Origin: a bacterium
GTDB taxonomy: Bacteria > Electryoneota > RPQS01 > DYHQ01
Reading direction: 5' to 3'
DNA length: 57,764 nt
NCBI GenBank assembly: GCA_030622545.1
Contig: JAUXGA010000016.1
Location: 1-57,764, forward strand
Part shown: one piece after another, positions 46,843 to 55,507 of the stretch
Layout of the letters: each line of letters opens with the position of its first letter
Numbering within the stretch: position 1 is the stretch's first letter
Position numbers and translations under genes: made by a program
The notes under the pieces: model-generated
Database searches by the model: none
What the model was told of the DNA's origin: nothing
Seen by the model: only the letters and a program-made list of their open reading frames with translations

Positions 46843-47775
46843 TCACAGCACCGACCCAATCGTCACGCGGTTCAGGAAACCGACTTCCCCTTGGGATGTC
46901 AGGGCATAGTCGAATGTCAGCCGCCGCCATAAAACGCCGAATCCGGCCGCAAATCCTGCTAATGCGTCACGATCAAGACCCACCCTCTGGTCGATACCAA
47001 TGGTGTTATAACCGATACGTAGGTTCAGGAATTGAGACAAGGTCAACTCGCCGCCTATCGCCGCCTGAAGAGCTTCCTCATCAGGATAGTAATCCACTTC
47101 GCCCGAAAAACGCATCGGCAAATGTTCGAGCGGCTTGGAAAAACCGGCGCGAAGCGAAAACGGCAGCTTATCTTTTTCATTCAGAAACGCGCTCAGAGCG
47201 GTGCCCGCGTTATAGACTCCCGCCGCCAAATCGAGCTTCGACCACGGACTGTGATACAGAATTCCGGCGTCCACTCCCAAAGCGCTGGCGCTGTAATCAT
47301 CTATCGCGGAATGAAGAAATTTTACGGCCATTCCGATATCAACATTTCCTTTGACGGAACGTGAGAGCGCCGCTGTCAGCAACATATCGTTTGCGCCGAA
47401 CGTGCGTCCGGTTTTCTGGCCGGTTTCCGTGGCTTCATCGAACGAACCGTAATCGAAATAGGTAATCCCAAACGCGCCGACGCCAAGGTTTGCGAACGGC
47501 TGCGCGTAAGCAAGGTGCCCGGAGTTGAAATCAACAACATGCTTCAGGTAACCCACAGAACCTTTTCGAGTTTTGATGGTCGCTAAAGCTGCGGGGTTCC
47601 AATACAGAGCGGCCAAATCTCCAGCGACGGCCATCTGGCTGCCTGCGAGAGCGGCTCCGCGCGCGGCGGGTTCCAGTCGGAGAAGTTCAAACCCGGTTGT
47701 CCCTGCCGCTCCGGCGAAAACAGTGGGCACAAAGATGAGCAGTACAAGGGTGACGATCAATGTGATGCGTGCCAT
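46843..47775 (-). CDS. PorV/PorQ-family outer-membrane protein
   Basis: 310 residues from ATG 47775 (GAGG upstream, signal peptide ARITLIVTLVLLIFVPTVFA). GFELLRLEPAARGAALAGSQMAVAGDLAALYWNPAALA is the hallmark N terminus of the PorV/PorQ family, 14-stranded FadL-like barrels that help type IX cargo leave the outer membrane. Glu/Gly-rich beta strands fill the rest. With several proteins carrying sorting domains in the window, a secretion role is likely. The GSVL end and stop sit in a small hairpin at 46836-46857. Confidence 0.85.
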   Translation of the reverse strand: MARITLIVTLVLLIFVPTVFAGAAGTTGFELLRLEPAARGAALAGSQMAVAGDLAALYWNPAALATIKTRKGSVGYLKHVVDFNSGHLAYAQPFANLGVGAFGITYFDYGSFDEATETGQKTGRTFGANDMLLTAALSRSVKGNVDIGMAVKFLHSAIDDYSASALGVDAGILYHSPWSKLDLAAGVYNAGTALSAFLNEKDKLPFSLRAGFSKPLEHLPMRFSGEVDYYPDEEALQAAIGGELTLSQFLNLRIGYNTIGIDQRVGLDRDALAGFAAGFGVLWRRLTFDYALTSQGEVGFLNRVTIGSVL

Positions 47776-47834
47776 AGGATACCTCGATTCAGTAAAAGCT
47801 AACTCTGAAAATTTACGAAACAGTCCGGCGAATG

Positions 47835-48821
47835 TCAATACTCATCATCGGAACTATAATAATCTTCCGTTGTCCCGCCGATAATTTCTGTTTGTTCTTC
47901 TTCTTCCCATTTCTTTAAAATCCTGCGTCGCCGCAGCCAGGCGAACAGCCCCGCCAGCGCGAGGAACGGCAGGAAGATAATCCCTAAATAGAAGTGCCAG
48001 TTTTGAAAGAATGACATGCGATAATTCTCCCGCAGGTATTCAAACCACTGGCCTTCAAATTCCCCGATGTGAATTCCGAAAGCTCGGATGAAAGCTTTAT
48101 CCGGAGTTAAGCCGTCTCGAAGCGCACCAACATAACGGCGCACTCCGTCCCAGCCGTAGTTTTTCAACAGCAAATCAACCGCCGTAATGGATTCGGCGTA
48201 AGCCAGACTTGCTTCGTTGGCGCGCATCTGCATCACGTGTTCGATTTGATAAAAGTTATGGATACGCCCTGAAAGCACCGCCTGAGAAATCAGACCTGTT
48301 CGCAGATGCAGACTCTCTCCGGAAAGTGTCTGCGCCAGACCTTCATCAAGCCAGCGAGGAATAAATGCATCCGGTTTGCCGCTGCGCAATAGCAGATGCA
48401 CCAGCTCATGAATCGCCGTAACATAAAACGGGCGCATCGGATCGCCAAAGCGAGGAGATTTCAGAATCGCGACCCGATAATATGGATTGGAAACTCCCTG
48501 CGCCCAATCGGGAAGCCCTCCGGTAACGCGCCGCCATTCCTCACGCGTCGGCGTGATGATAAACGTGACCGTGTCTCTCAGCGGAATGCCGAGCGTCGTT
48601 TCCAAACGACGAGCTCCCGCATAGAGACTGCCCCAGAGTGCGCGATACGTTCCCGCATCTTCCTGCCGGAAGAAAACCTGAAACTGCGCCGAATCCGCCC
48701 GCAAATATTCATTCGATGGGACTTGAGCAAATGCGAGACTCGGCAGAAGGAGCCACACCAAAGCCCACATCGTTATCCGAAATTTCCGCCGCAATACGAA
48801 CGCTGTCGTCTGAAAACCCAC
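47835..48821 (-). CDS. Exported gluzincin-type (peptidase MA-like) metalloprotease
   Basis: 328 residues. A signal peptide or signal anchor is at about 8-32. AIHELVHLLL carries HExxH and WLDEGLAQ gives the third ligand Glu, as in peptidase_MA_2. A second membrane helix (about 275-297) anchors the C terminus, followed by a short acidic Tyr-rich cytoplasmic tail. The start is GTG 48821 or ATG 48770. It is 3 bases after hflX and 59 before porV. Confidence 0.78.
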   Translation of the reverse strand: MGFQTTAFVLRRKFRITMWALVWLLLPSLAFAQVPSNEYLRADSAQFQVFFRQEDAGTYRALWGSLYAGARRLETTLGIPLRDTVTFIITPTREEWRRVTGGLPDWAQGVSNPYYRVAILKSPRFGDPMRPFYVTAIHELVHLLLRSGKPDAFIPRWLDEGLAQTLSGESLHLRTGLISQAVLSGRIHNFYQIEHVMQMRANEASLAYAESITAVDLLLKNYGWDGVRRYVGALRDGLTPDKAFIRAFGIHIGEFEGQWFEYLRENYRMSFFQNWHFYLGIIFLPFLALAGLFAWLRRRRILKKWEEEEQTEIIGGTTEDYYSSDDEY

Positions 48822-48823
48822 GC

Positions 48824-50119
48824 TTACTTCAAACCCAACCGGCTGCGCAGTCGCTGCGCATCCCTTTCAGGCATGCGGACTCGAAGGCGCAGCTTGTCTT
48901 TATAACTTCGCTGGGAAAGAACTTCGCCGTACTTATGAATTTCAGCCAGAAGCGGACCTTCTTCCGGACTAATCGAAAATGTTCCTTCCCAATAACCTAA
49001 CGTTGAAATATGAAGCAATTTCTGCAGAAGACTATCCAGTCCGATATGACGCCGCGCACTGACAAACTCCGCTTCCGGATAACGCCCTTTGGCTTCCCGA
49101 ATCACCTCCGCATCCTGAACCGCGTCCAGCTTGTTAAACACCAGTATCTGCGGCGTGTTTCCCACACCCAAATCCGTCAACACCTGCGATACGGTTTCCA
49201 TCTGTTCCACATAGGCCGAGTGCGAAAGATCCACCAAATGCAGCAGGCAATCGGCTTCGACAACCTCTCCGAGCGTTGACCGAAACGATGCGACTAATTG
49301 CGGCGGGAGCTTTCGTATGAATCCCACCGTATCGGTCAGCAGCACCGTCGTTTTCGGCGCAAGTTTCAGCGTTCTTGTCGTGGAATCAAGCGTGGCAAAG
49401 AGCAGGTTTTCCTCATACGTATTCGCTTCGGTCAGCGCGTTCATCAGCGTGGATTTTCCGACATTTGTATAACCCACAAGCGCCGCGCGAAATCGCTCTT
49501 TGCGCCTCGATGTGCGCGTCTTTCGAGTCCGTTCGATGTGCTCGAGTTCGCGCTGAAGAACTCCGATGCGTTTGCGTACAATCCGGCGGTCGGTTTCGAG
49601 CTGCGTTTCTCCGGGACCGCGCAAGCCAATACCGCCGCGCTGGCGTTCGAGATGCTGCCATGCGCCTGTCAGTCGAGGCAGCAGATACTGCAGCTGCGCT
49701 AATTCTACCTGTGTACAGGCTTCCCGCGTCCGAGCGCGATGAGCGAAGATATCGAGAATTAATCCGCTCCGATCCACCAGCCGCCGCTGCCACGCCTGCT
49801 CCAAATTGCGCGCCTGCGCCGGAGAAAGATCCTCATCGAAGATAACCAGTTCAATCTCGTCCTCTTCGATGAGCTGCTTGAGTTCCTCGACTTTTCCGCG
49901 ACCAATCAGCGTCGCAGAGCAAGCCTTCTTTCGCCGTAAAAGCTCGCGCGCGGCAATCTGAGCCCCAGCAGTTTGAGCTAAAAGTGCCAGCTCGTCGAGG
50001 TATTCAACCGCCTTCCATTCACGTTGTCTCCCCCACCACAAGCCAATCAGCAGTGCTCGTTCAGTTGCGGCGGGAACACGTCCATCCGCGCCTACCGGTG
50101 TGCTTTCGATTCTTCCCAA
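48824..50119 (-). CDS. hflX: GTPase HflX
   Basis: 431 residues. Ribosome-splitting GTPase. Walker A is VGYTNVGKSTLMNALT, G3 DTVGFIRKLPPQLVASFRSTLGE, G4 NKLD. The N-terminal domain has EEDEIELVIFDEDLSPAQARNLE and LDIFAHRARTREACTQVELAQL, ending GPGETQLE. TTG start at 50119, overlapping mazG by 28 bases; no better in-frame start is seen. Confidence 0.94.
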   Translation of the reverse strand: MGRIESTPVGADGRVPAATERALLIGLWWGRQREWKAVEYLDELALLAQTAGAQIAARELLRRKKACSATLIGRGKVEELKQLIEEDEIELVIFDEDLSPAQARNLEQAWQRRLVDRSGLILDIFAHRARTREACTQVELAQLQYLLPRLTGAWQHLERQRGGIGLRGPGETQLETDRRIVRKRIGVLQRELEHIERTRKTRTSRRKERFRAALVGYTNVGKSTLMNALTEANTYEENLLFATLDSTTRTLKLAPKTTVLLTDTVGFIRKLPPQLVASFRSTLGEVVEADCLLHLVDLSHSAYVEQMETVSQVLTDLGVGNTPQILVFNKLDAVQDAEVIREAKGRYPEAEFVSARRHIGLDSLLQKLLHISTLGYWEGTFSISPEEGPLLAEIHKYGEVLSQRSYKDKLRLRVRMPERDAQRLRSRLGLK

Positions 50120-50868
50120 AGTTCATCCATCTCTTCAAGCGTTGCGTCTGTCAAGGAGCGTCCTCGACTTGAGAGAGTCTTCTCGATATATTGAAATCGT
50201 TTCGTAAATTTCTTGACGGTCTTCCTCAGAGCATCTTCAGGATTAATTCGCAAGTAGCGCGCCAAATTCACGAGGGAAAAAAGTATATCGCCAAACTCTT
50301 CCTCGCGCCCGTTTTGATCCCCTTTCTGCAACGCCTCGTGAAATTCCGCGATTTCCTCGTCGAGTTTCTCCCGCACTCCCTCGATAGAAGACCATTCAAA
50401 CCCCACTCCCGCCGCCTTCTCCTGCACTCGAAACGCATGATTGAGCGCGGGTTGTGCCTGCGGGACTCCATCAAGCAAGCCTCTCTTTTTACTCTGGTTT
50501 AGCTTGATTTTCTCCCACTGATGAACGACTTCGCCGGCTGTCTCCAGCTTCTTGTCGCCGAAAATATGCGGATGGCGTTCGATAAGTTTATCACTAAGCA
50601 ATCGCAAAACATCTTCAATCGTGAACCGTTCATCTTCCTTCGCAATTTGCGCATGGAATATCACCTGCAATAGCAAATCCCCAAGCTCACCCTTCAACTC
50701 CGAAAAAGAGCCGCGATCAATTGCATCGAGTACTTCGTAGGTTTCTTCGAGCACATAAGGACGCAGCGATTCATGCGTCTGCTCACGATCCCAGGGGCAA
50801 CCATCCGGTGCGCGAAGACGCGCCATGATTGACACAAGACGTTCAAATTCATTCCCGACGTTCAACAT
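50092..50868 (-). CDS. mazG: Nucleoside triphosphate pyrophosphohydrolase MazG
   Basis: About 258 residues. Two tandem MazG domains: RLRAPDGCPWDREQTHESLRPYVLEETYEVLDAID ... ELGDLLLQVIFHA, and LDEEIAEFHEAL ... EEFGDILFSLVNLARYL. ExxE12-28ExxD sites are intact in both. ATG 50868 preferred over TTG 50871. Upstream lies a palindrome doublet. Confidence 0.94.
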   Translation of the reverse strand: MLNVGNEFERLVSIMARLRAPDGCPWDREQTHESLRPYVLEETYEVLDAIDRGSFSELKGELGDLLLQVIFHAQIAKEDERFTIEDVLRLLSDKLIERHPHIFGDKKLETAGEVVHQWEKIKLNQSKKRGLLDGVPQAQPALNHAFRVQEKAAGVGFEWSSIEGVREKLDEEIAEFHEALQKGDQNGREEEFGDILFSLVNLARYLRINPEDALRKTVKKFTKRFQYIEKTLSSRGRSLTDATLEEMDELWEESKAHR

Positions 50869-50903
50869 CAAATCATCTTTCTGCAGTTTCAGCTAATATT
50901 TAT

Positions 50904-51012
50904 CCGCGACCGGAGGTCGCGGGTAGTAGCTCTAAAAAAGCTCATGACTTTCTCGGGCGAGTGACACACCCACCACGACGAAATTCTTACTAGCCGCGAC
51001 CTCCGGTCGCGG
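50904..51012. repeat. Family-3 palindrome doublet flanking a family-4 repeat
   Basis: CCGCGACCGGAGGTCGCGG at 50904-50922 and CCGCGACCTCCGGTCGCGG at 50994-51012 face each other. The first carries TAGTAG on its right and the second TACTAG on its left. The stretch at about 50952-50988 (GAGTGACACACCCACCACG) is similar to the reverse of 55378-55413 (GGGTAACACACCCATCACG in the same sense), a further family. It lies between the GT9-like gene and mazG. Confidence 0.7.
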
Positions 51013-51056
51013 ATACTTAACTCACCGAGCCGGATCGCCTGACCCGGCCGAAACTT

Positions 51057-51596
51057 CTACAAATAATTCACAAGAGTCTTATAACGCTCCGAAAGCGGCT
51101 TATCACCTTCCGGCGTGATTAGAAGATTATGAAAAAGCCCAGCGTCCGGGTAGTCGAGCGACAGCCGCAGCCGAGCGCCGCACTTCACCGCTAAATGCGA
51201 CATAAAAGGATCATAGGACGGCATCAGACTGATTACCATATCCGGATTCGTTTTTTTTACACGCTCGATAAATTGTGCGCGAGGAAGTCCCAGCAAATTC
51301 TTCTGCCGGTCATCGAAAGTCATCAGATGCACATCCGGAGCCGCTTGAACCCACGAGCGATAGTTCTCCCGCAGACAAACAATGAAAACCTGAGGATCAA
51401 GTTTCCGGCGTATTTCATCTAAAACCCTGCGCGCCAAATCAAACTGATCGAACTTCTCGGGGAGAAGCACAACGATGCTGCCCGGGTGAGCGCTTTGCGG
51501 CGGCCAGACGATAGCCGACGCGGCTTTCTCGCGGTTGCGCCGCATTCGCCACAGCGCAAGGGACAGTCGCTCTTGACATCTCTCGCGGAACGTCAC
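51057..51596 (-). CDS. GT9/heptosyltransferase-like protein, single domain
   Basis: 179 residues, about half the normal length. SIVVLLPEKFDQFDLARRVLDEIRR resembles the N-terminal Rossmann domain of ADP-heptose:LPS glycosyltransferases; NPDMVISLMPSYDPFMSHLAVKCGARLRLSLDYPDAGLFHNLL recalls the DL-x-F..S...a..sGAk.riG segment. The C-terminal donor-binding domain is absent. GTG start overlaps the corC stop by four bases. It may be a degenerate or specialised single-domain relative. Confidence 0.5.
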   Translation of the reverse strand: MTFRERCQERLSLALWRMRRNREKAASAIVWPPQSAHPGSIVVLLPEKFDQFDLARRVLDEIRRKLDPQVFIVCLRENYRSWVQAAPDVHLMTFDDRQKNLLGLPRAQFIERVKKTNPDMVISLMPSYDPFMSHLAVKCGARLRLSLDYPDAGLFHNLLITPEGDKPLSERYKTLVNYL

Positions 51597-52882
51597 TCGG
51601 AAGCCTCCGGCAGAGCATCTTGTTTCACTATCTTCACCTTGATAATTCGGTTACCCTGCATCTCCTCGATTTCGAAGTCATAATTATGAAACGCAACGAC
51701 AACTTTTCCTTCGGGCACTTCCCCCAACTCCGATAGCAGAAAGCCTCCTAACGTTTCGTAATCTTCCTCTGTCGGGATGACTTCCTCACCCAACACCTCA
51801 TTGATTTCATCAGTGTCGAGACGAGCATCCGCGACCACAGTTCGCTCGTCAATCCGTTGCCAGAGAGGTGATTCCGCGTCATACTCATCCTGAATTTCTC
51901 CGACAATTTCTTCTATCACATCCTCGAGTGTTACCAATCCCGCCGTTCCACCGTATTCATCCACGACAATCGCCATATGCATTTTTTCCTTCTGGAATTC
52001 CCGCAACAACTCGTGGATAAGCTTGCCCTCCGGAACAAAAAACGGTTCGCGCATAATATCTTCGATAGACCTCTCCACGCTACTAGTGATAAGCGGCAAT
52101 AAATCTTTTCCGTGGAGAATGCCCACGATGTCATCGATACTCTTTTTATAAACCGGGATGCGCGAATGTCCTTTCTGGCGAATCGTATCAACGACTCCAT
52201 TCAGCGCTGCTTCGGAAGAAACGCAAACCATATCGGTGCGAGGAATCATAATTTCGCGTATGGTCGTCTCGCCGAATTCGAAAATCGACGTAATCATCTC
52301 CCGTTCTTCTTCCTCGAGCTCGCCGTGCTCTTCACCAACTTCCACCAACGTTCGGATTTCTTCCGTCGAAAGTGTCCACCGTTTTTTCTCGACGCCCAAA
52401 AACCGCGCCACGGAATCCGCCATCGGAAGCAAGACAACGACAATCGGGGATAAGAACCATCCGGTAACCACCAGAGGCAGCGACGCGCGCTCAGCCCACT
52501 TGAGCGGGTTGCGTATAGCGGCAAGCTTTGGCAGAACTTCTCCCAAAAAGAGAAGCACGAGAGTCACCACGACAATTTGAATCAGGATAACGATAATGCG
52601 CGCCGTCTGCCATTGTCTGAGCAATTGCTGTGTGGTCAAAGCCGCAATCGTCGCCGCGCCGATATTGGCCAGCGTGTTCCCTGTCAGAAGCACGATAAGC
52701 AGTCGTCGCGGATTTTGCAGAAGTTTTACAAGTCTCTTTGCGGCGCCGTCCTTGCGCTCAGGCAAAGCGCCGATTTGCGTCCTCGTCAGAGAAAAGAACG
52801 CCGTCTCCGTACTCGAGAAAAAGGCTGAAAACATCAGCAGCACCGCGAAGACGACAATACTTATAGGTAAGATTGAATCCAT
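51593..52882 (-). CDS. CNNM/CorC-family transporter-like protein (DUF21-CBS-CorC_HlyC)
   Basis: 429 residues. An N-terminal DUF21 membrane domain with four helices (about 1-150; SAFFSSTETAFFSLTRTQI, LLTGNTLANIGAA), two CBS domains (IMIPRTDMVCVSSEA ... IPVYKKSIDDIVGILHGKDLL ... MAIVVDEYGGTAGLVTLEDV) and the C-terminal CorC_HlyC domain. The family takes part in Mg2+ or Co2+ transport. Located after ybeY, as in many bacteria. Confidence 0.9.
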   Translation of the reverse strand: MDSILPISIVVFAVLLMFSAFFSSTETAFFSLTRTQIGALPERKDGAAKRLVKLLQNPRRLLIVLLTGNTLANIGAATIAALTTQQLLRQWQTARIIVILIQIVVVTLVLLFLGEVLPKLAAIRNPLKWAERASLPLVVTGWFLSPIVVVLLPMADSVARFLGVEKKRWTLSTEEIRTLVEVGEEHGELEEEEREMITSIFEFGETTIREIMIPRTDMVCVSSEAALNGVVDTIRQKGHSRIPVYKKSIDDIVGILHGKDLLPLITSSVERSIEDIMREPFFVPEGKLIHELLREFQKEKMHMAIVVDEYGGTAGLVTLEDVIEEIVGEIQDEYDAESPLWQRIDERTVVADARLDTDEINEVLGEEVIPTEEDYETLGGFLLSELGEVPEGKVVVAFHNYDFEIEEMQGNRIIKVKIVKQDALPEASE

Positions 52883-52885
52883 AAT

Positions 52886-53329
52886 CTACTTCCCCTCCCC
52901 TTTTCGCAAAGCTTGGCTTTCCAAATGCTCCATGCGCTGCCTTCCCGCTTCCGTTTTATCATCTTCCCCCGCCAAATGAAGTACCCCGTGCACTGCCAGA
53001 CGCGCGATTTCCGACGCCAGCGATACGCCATAGTCCGCGGCTTGGCTGCGCGCCTTCTCCAAACAAATATAGACTTCGCCTTCCACAGGAGCGCCCGACT
53101 CGGCTAAATCAAACGCCATCACATCCGTCGCTCCCGGCAAATTTAAATACTGACGATGAAGCGCAGACATTTTGCGAGCCGATACCACAATAAAATCAAT
53201 CGACGCAACAGGCTTTTCAAAGTGAACCAAAGCCTGCTGTACGCATTCCAAAAGATACCGACGGTAAATCCGTGCTCGTGGAATCAAAGAATGAACGCGC
53301 AACTCCGGCTGAGACGTGCGGCGTTTCAT
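52886..53329 (-). CDS. ybeY: Endoribonuclease YbeY
   Basis: 147 residues. Single-strand RNA nuclease for 16S rRNA 3' maturation and ribosome quality control. LNLPGATDVMAFDLAE and LAVHGVLHLAGEDDKTEAG are the family blocks. The usual third zinc-binding His of HGxLHLxGxDH is Asp here. The start overlaps the phoH stop by four bases. Confidence 0.9.
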   Translation of the reverse strand: MKRRTSQPELRVHSLIPRARIYRRYLLECVQQALVHFEKPVASIDFIVVSARKMSALHRQYLNLPGATDVMAFDLAESGAPVEGEVYICLEKARSQAADYGVSLASEIARLAVHGVLHLAGEDDKTEAGRQRMEHLESQALRKGEGK

Positions 53330-54360
53330 TCTTTTTTTCCGGTGTTCTCTTTTTCATTCTGATTGGTTTGAAATTCATCGTACGCCCGGATAATCGCTTT
53401 CACCAGTCGATGCCGCACAACATCCTTTTCATCAAGGTAAACGAATTTCACTCCCTGAATGCCTTTCAGAATGTCCTGAATCAGCATCAGTCCGCACTGT
53501 TGTTTGTCCGGCAAATCAATCTGTGTCAGGTCGCCGGTCACCACAGCCTTCGAATTTTCCCCGAGTCGCGTCAGAAACATCTTCATCTGCGCGCCGGTCG
53601 TGTTCTGAGCTTCGTCTAAAATAACAAACGTATTGTTCAGCGTTCGTCCGCGCATAAACGCCAGAGGCGCAACTTCGATGATGGAACGGTCCAGAAATTT
53701 CCGAAGGCGTTCCGGCGGAATCATCTCCATCAGCGCATCGTACAACGGTCGAAAATACGGATCCACCTTCTCGCGAATATCGCCCGGCAGATACCCGAGG
53801 CTTTCCCCGGCTTCCACGACCGGCCTCACCAGCGTAATTCTGTCGAATGTACCGCGCAGAAAAGCCGCCACAGCCGCCGCAACAGCAATATAAGTCTTCC
53901 CGGTACCGGCGGGGCCGATGCTGAAAGTAATCTCATTGCCGGTGATGGCTTGAAAGTAATTTTCCTGCCCTCCCGAACGCGTTCCGATGACACGCTCACC
54001 TGTCCGGAGAATAATAGATTTCATCCCATCCTCATCCGGCGGCGGAGCAAGAGGCCTCAGACCTGAGATTTTAACAATCGTATCAATATCGCGTGTCGTA
54101 ATCGAGCCTCTGCGCCGTACGAGTGTAATCATTTCCAACAGCGTTTCGCTAGTGCGACTGTTTTCCTGTGGAGTACCTTTGAGGACAATTTTTTCGCGGC
54201 GGGCAGTGATTTTCGAGCCCGAATAACGTTGTAAATAATGAAGATGCGAATCTCCCGCCCCTAAAAGCGGTTGCAGCACTCCCTCTTCAATCGGTATCTC
54301 AAGTGTTTCAACATCCGGCTTGGCGGCGGAATTGCGTGCTCGTCGTGAACTCAGTTTCAA
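53326..54360 (-). CDS. phoH: PhoH-family ATPase
   Basis: About 344 residues. SIGPAGTGKTYIAVAAAVAAF is Walker A, TFVILDEAQNTTGAQMKMFLTRLG Walker B, and VVTGDLTQIDLP follows. An N-terminal KH-like segment (about 20-90) is present. The start is uncertain: the ATG at 54390 adds a poor sequence with a hairpin; TTG 54360 is one base from AGGAG, and CTG 54354 is seven bases from it. Conserved phoH-ybeY-corC order. Confidence 0.9.
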   Translation of the reverse strand: MKLSSRRARNSAAKPDVETLEIPIEEGVLQPLLGAGDSHLHYLQRYSGSKITARREKIVLKGTPQENSRTSETLLEMITLVRRRGSITTRDIDTIVKISGLRPLAPPPDEDGMKSIILRTGERVIGTRSGGQENYFQAITGNEITFSIGPAGTGKTYIAVAAAVAAFLRGTFDRITLVRPVVEAGESLGYLPGDIREKVDPYFRPLYDALMEMIPPERLRKFLDRSIIEVAPLAFMRGRTLNNTFVILDEAQNTTGAQMKMFLTRLGENSKAVVTGDLTQIDLPDKQQCGLMLIQDILKGIQGVKFVYLDEKDVVRHRLVKAIIRAYDEFQTNQNEKENTGKKE

Positions 54361-54642
54361 TCTCCTTTGCAAAAAACACAAAAAGCCCATTGATTTTCTG
54401 GAAGACCCGGAAAAACAAGGGCTAAACTATCAAATCTCGCCTTTCGGCAACCTATATAAGGGAACGTCCAATTCGGTTTTTTCTAACTCTGACTGATGAA
54501 ATCGCGGCCTCACGGCGTACGCTTCGCCACAATCTAATAATAACAAAAAGCAGGCCGTTTGTCAAGTGAAACTCGCCAATCAATCAGGTCGTTCCGTGCG
54601 AAGCCCGCCAGAGTTGAAAAACCTCCTCCTCTATCTGTAATA

Positions 54643-55095
54643 TTAACTGACTTGTTGAACGGCTTTTTCGGGAGCGCGATGAGGTTTTCCTTCGGGGCGC
54701 AACTGGAGAAACAGCATCGAACCCGCGCCGATAAAACCGACGATAACACAATTGACCATCAGCGGGCTGACCGTCTGTCCCGGTTCCGTCCCCATCCACA
54801 TCGCCGGAATCATATCCCACCACGCATTGACAAGATACAAATCACTGCACGCTACAATAAACAATACAACCCCTATAACACGCCACCTCTTTGCGGGGAA
54901 TCTGTTTAATGCAAACAGCCCACCCGCTACAAGGATTATCATTCCAACCAGCGGCGCCAGACTAAGCAACGGTTTGTCCATCACAACCGCTGTCAGAACC
55001 GCCCACGCCAATCCCACGATAACCACCGTCATGAGCGCGCCTGCAAATCCTCCCCCTGCAGCATCTTTTATAACATCTTCAGTTTTCGATGACAT
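54643..55095 (-). CDS. Small four-helix membrane protein
   Basis: 150 residues with four membrane helices (about 18-38, 45-62, 70-88, 110-130). No family recognised. ATG 55095 preferred over TTG 55098. It lies about 280 bases upstream of phoH on the same strand. The gap 54391-54642 shows no gene. Confidence 0.55.
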   Translation of the reverse strand: MSSKTEDVIKDAAGGGFAGALMTVVIVGLAWAVLTAVVMDKPLLSLAPLVGMIILVAGGLFALNRFPAKRWRVIGVVLFIVACSDLYLVNAWWDMIPAMWMGTEPGQTVSPLMVNCVIVGFIGAGSMLFLQLRPEGKPHRAPEKAVQQVS

Positions 55096-55098
55096 CAA

Positions 55099-55507
55099 AA
55101 TATATTCTCAAAATTCAAAACTTTATAATATAACAATTTGAGACGGTTTTTGCAAGCAAATTCGGTAAATACCCGGTAGTGCCGCACGGCCGTGCGCTTT
55201 GGTGGCACCGCACGGCGCGCGCTTTTCCAATGCATATATCCGATGCAAAATCCCGGCCGGATTCCGCGAGAAGTCGGGCACGCTAACGCCAAGCCGCGGC
55301 GAGGTAGGGACAAGGCCTGCCTTGTCCGTTTGTTATTTCCGGCCGTGGCGGGTCTCATGGGCCCGACCGGCAAAGGATTCTTCTCGCCGTGATGGGTGTG
55401 TTACCCGCCCGGAATAGAGCACACTCCAACCTTCCCAAAACTAGGCAGGACACTCCCGCGTTCTGCAGTTCCGCACGCAAGAAGGTGTGGGTTGTTGTAC
55501 ATCAAAC
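55099..55507. other. Repeat-rich intergenic region (mosaic of palindromes)
   Basis: About 400 bases with at least three repeat families: a family-1 core at 55175-55197 (one mismatch, giving a perfect 14-base palindrome CGCACGGCCGTGCG), a degenerate second copy at 55201-55225, a family-2 hairpin at 55305-55330, and a family-4 copy at 55378-55413. Short open frames here are repeat-derived; no gene is supported. Confidence 0.65.
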
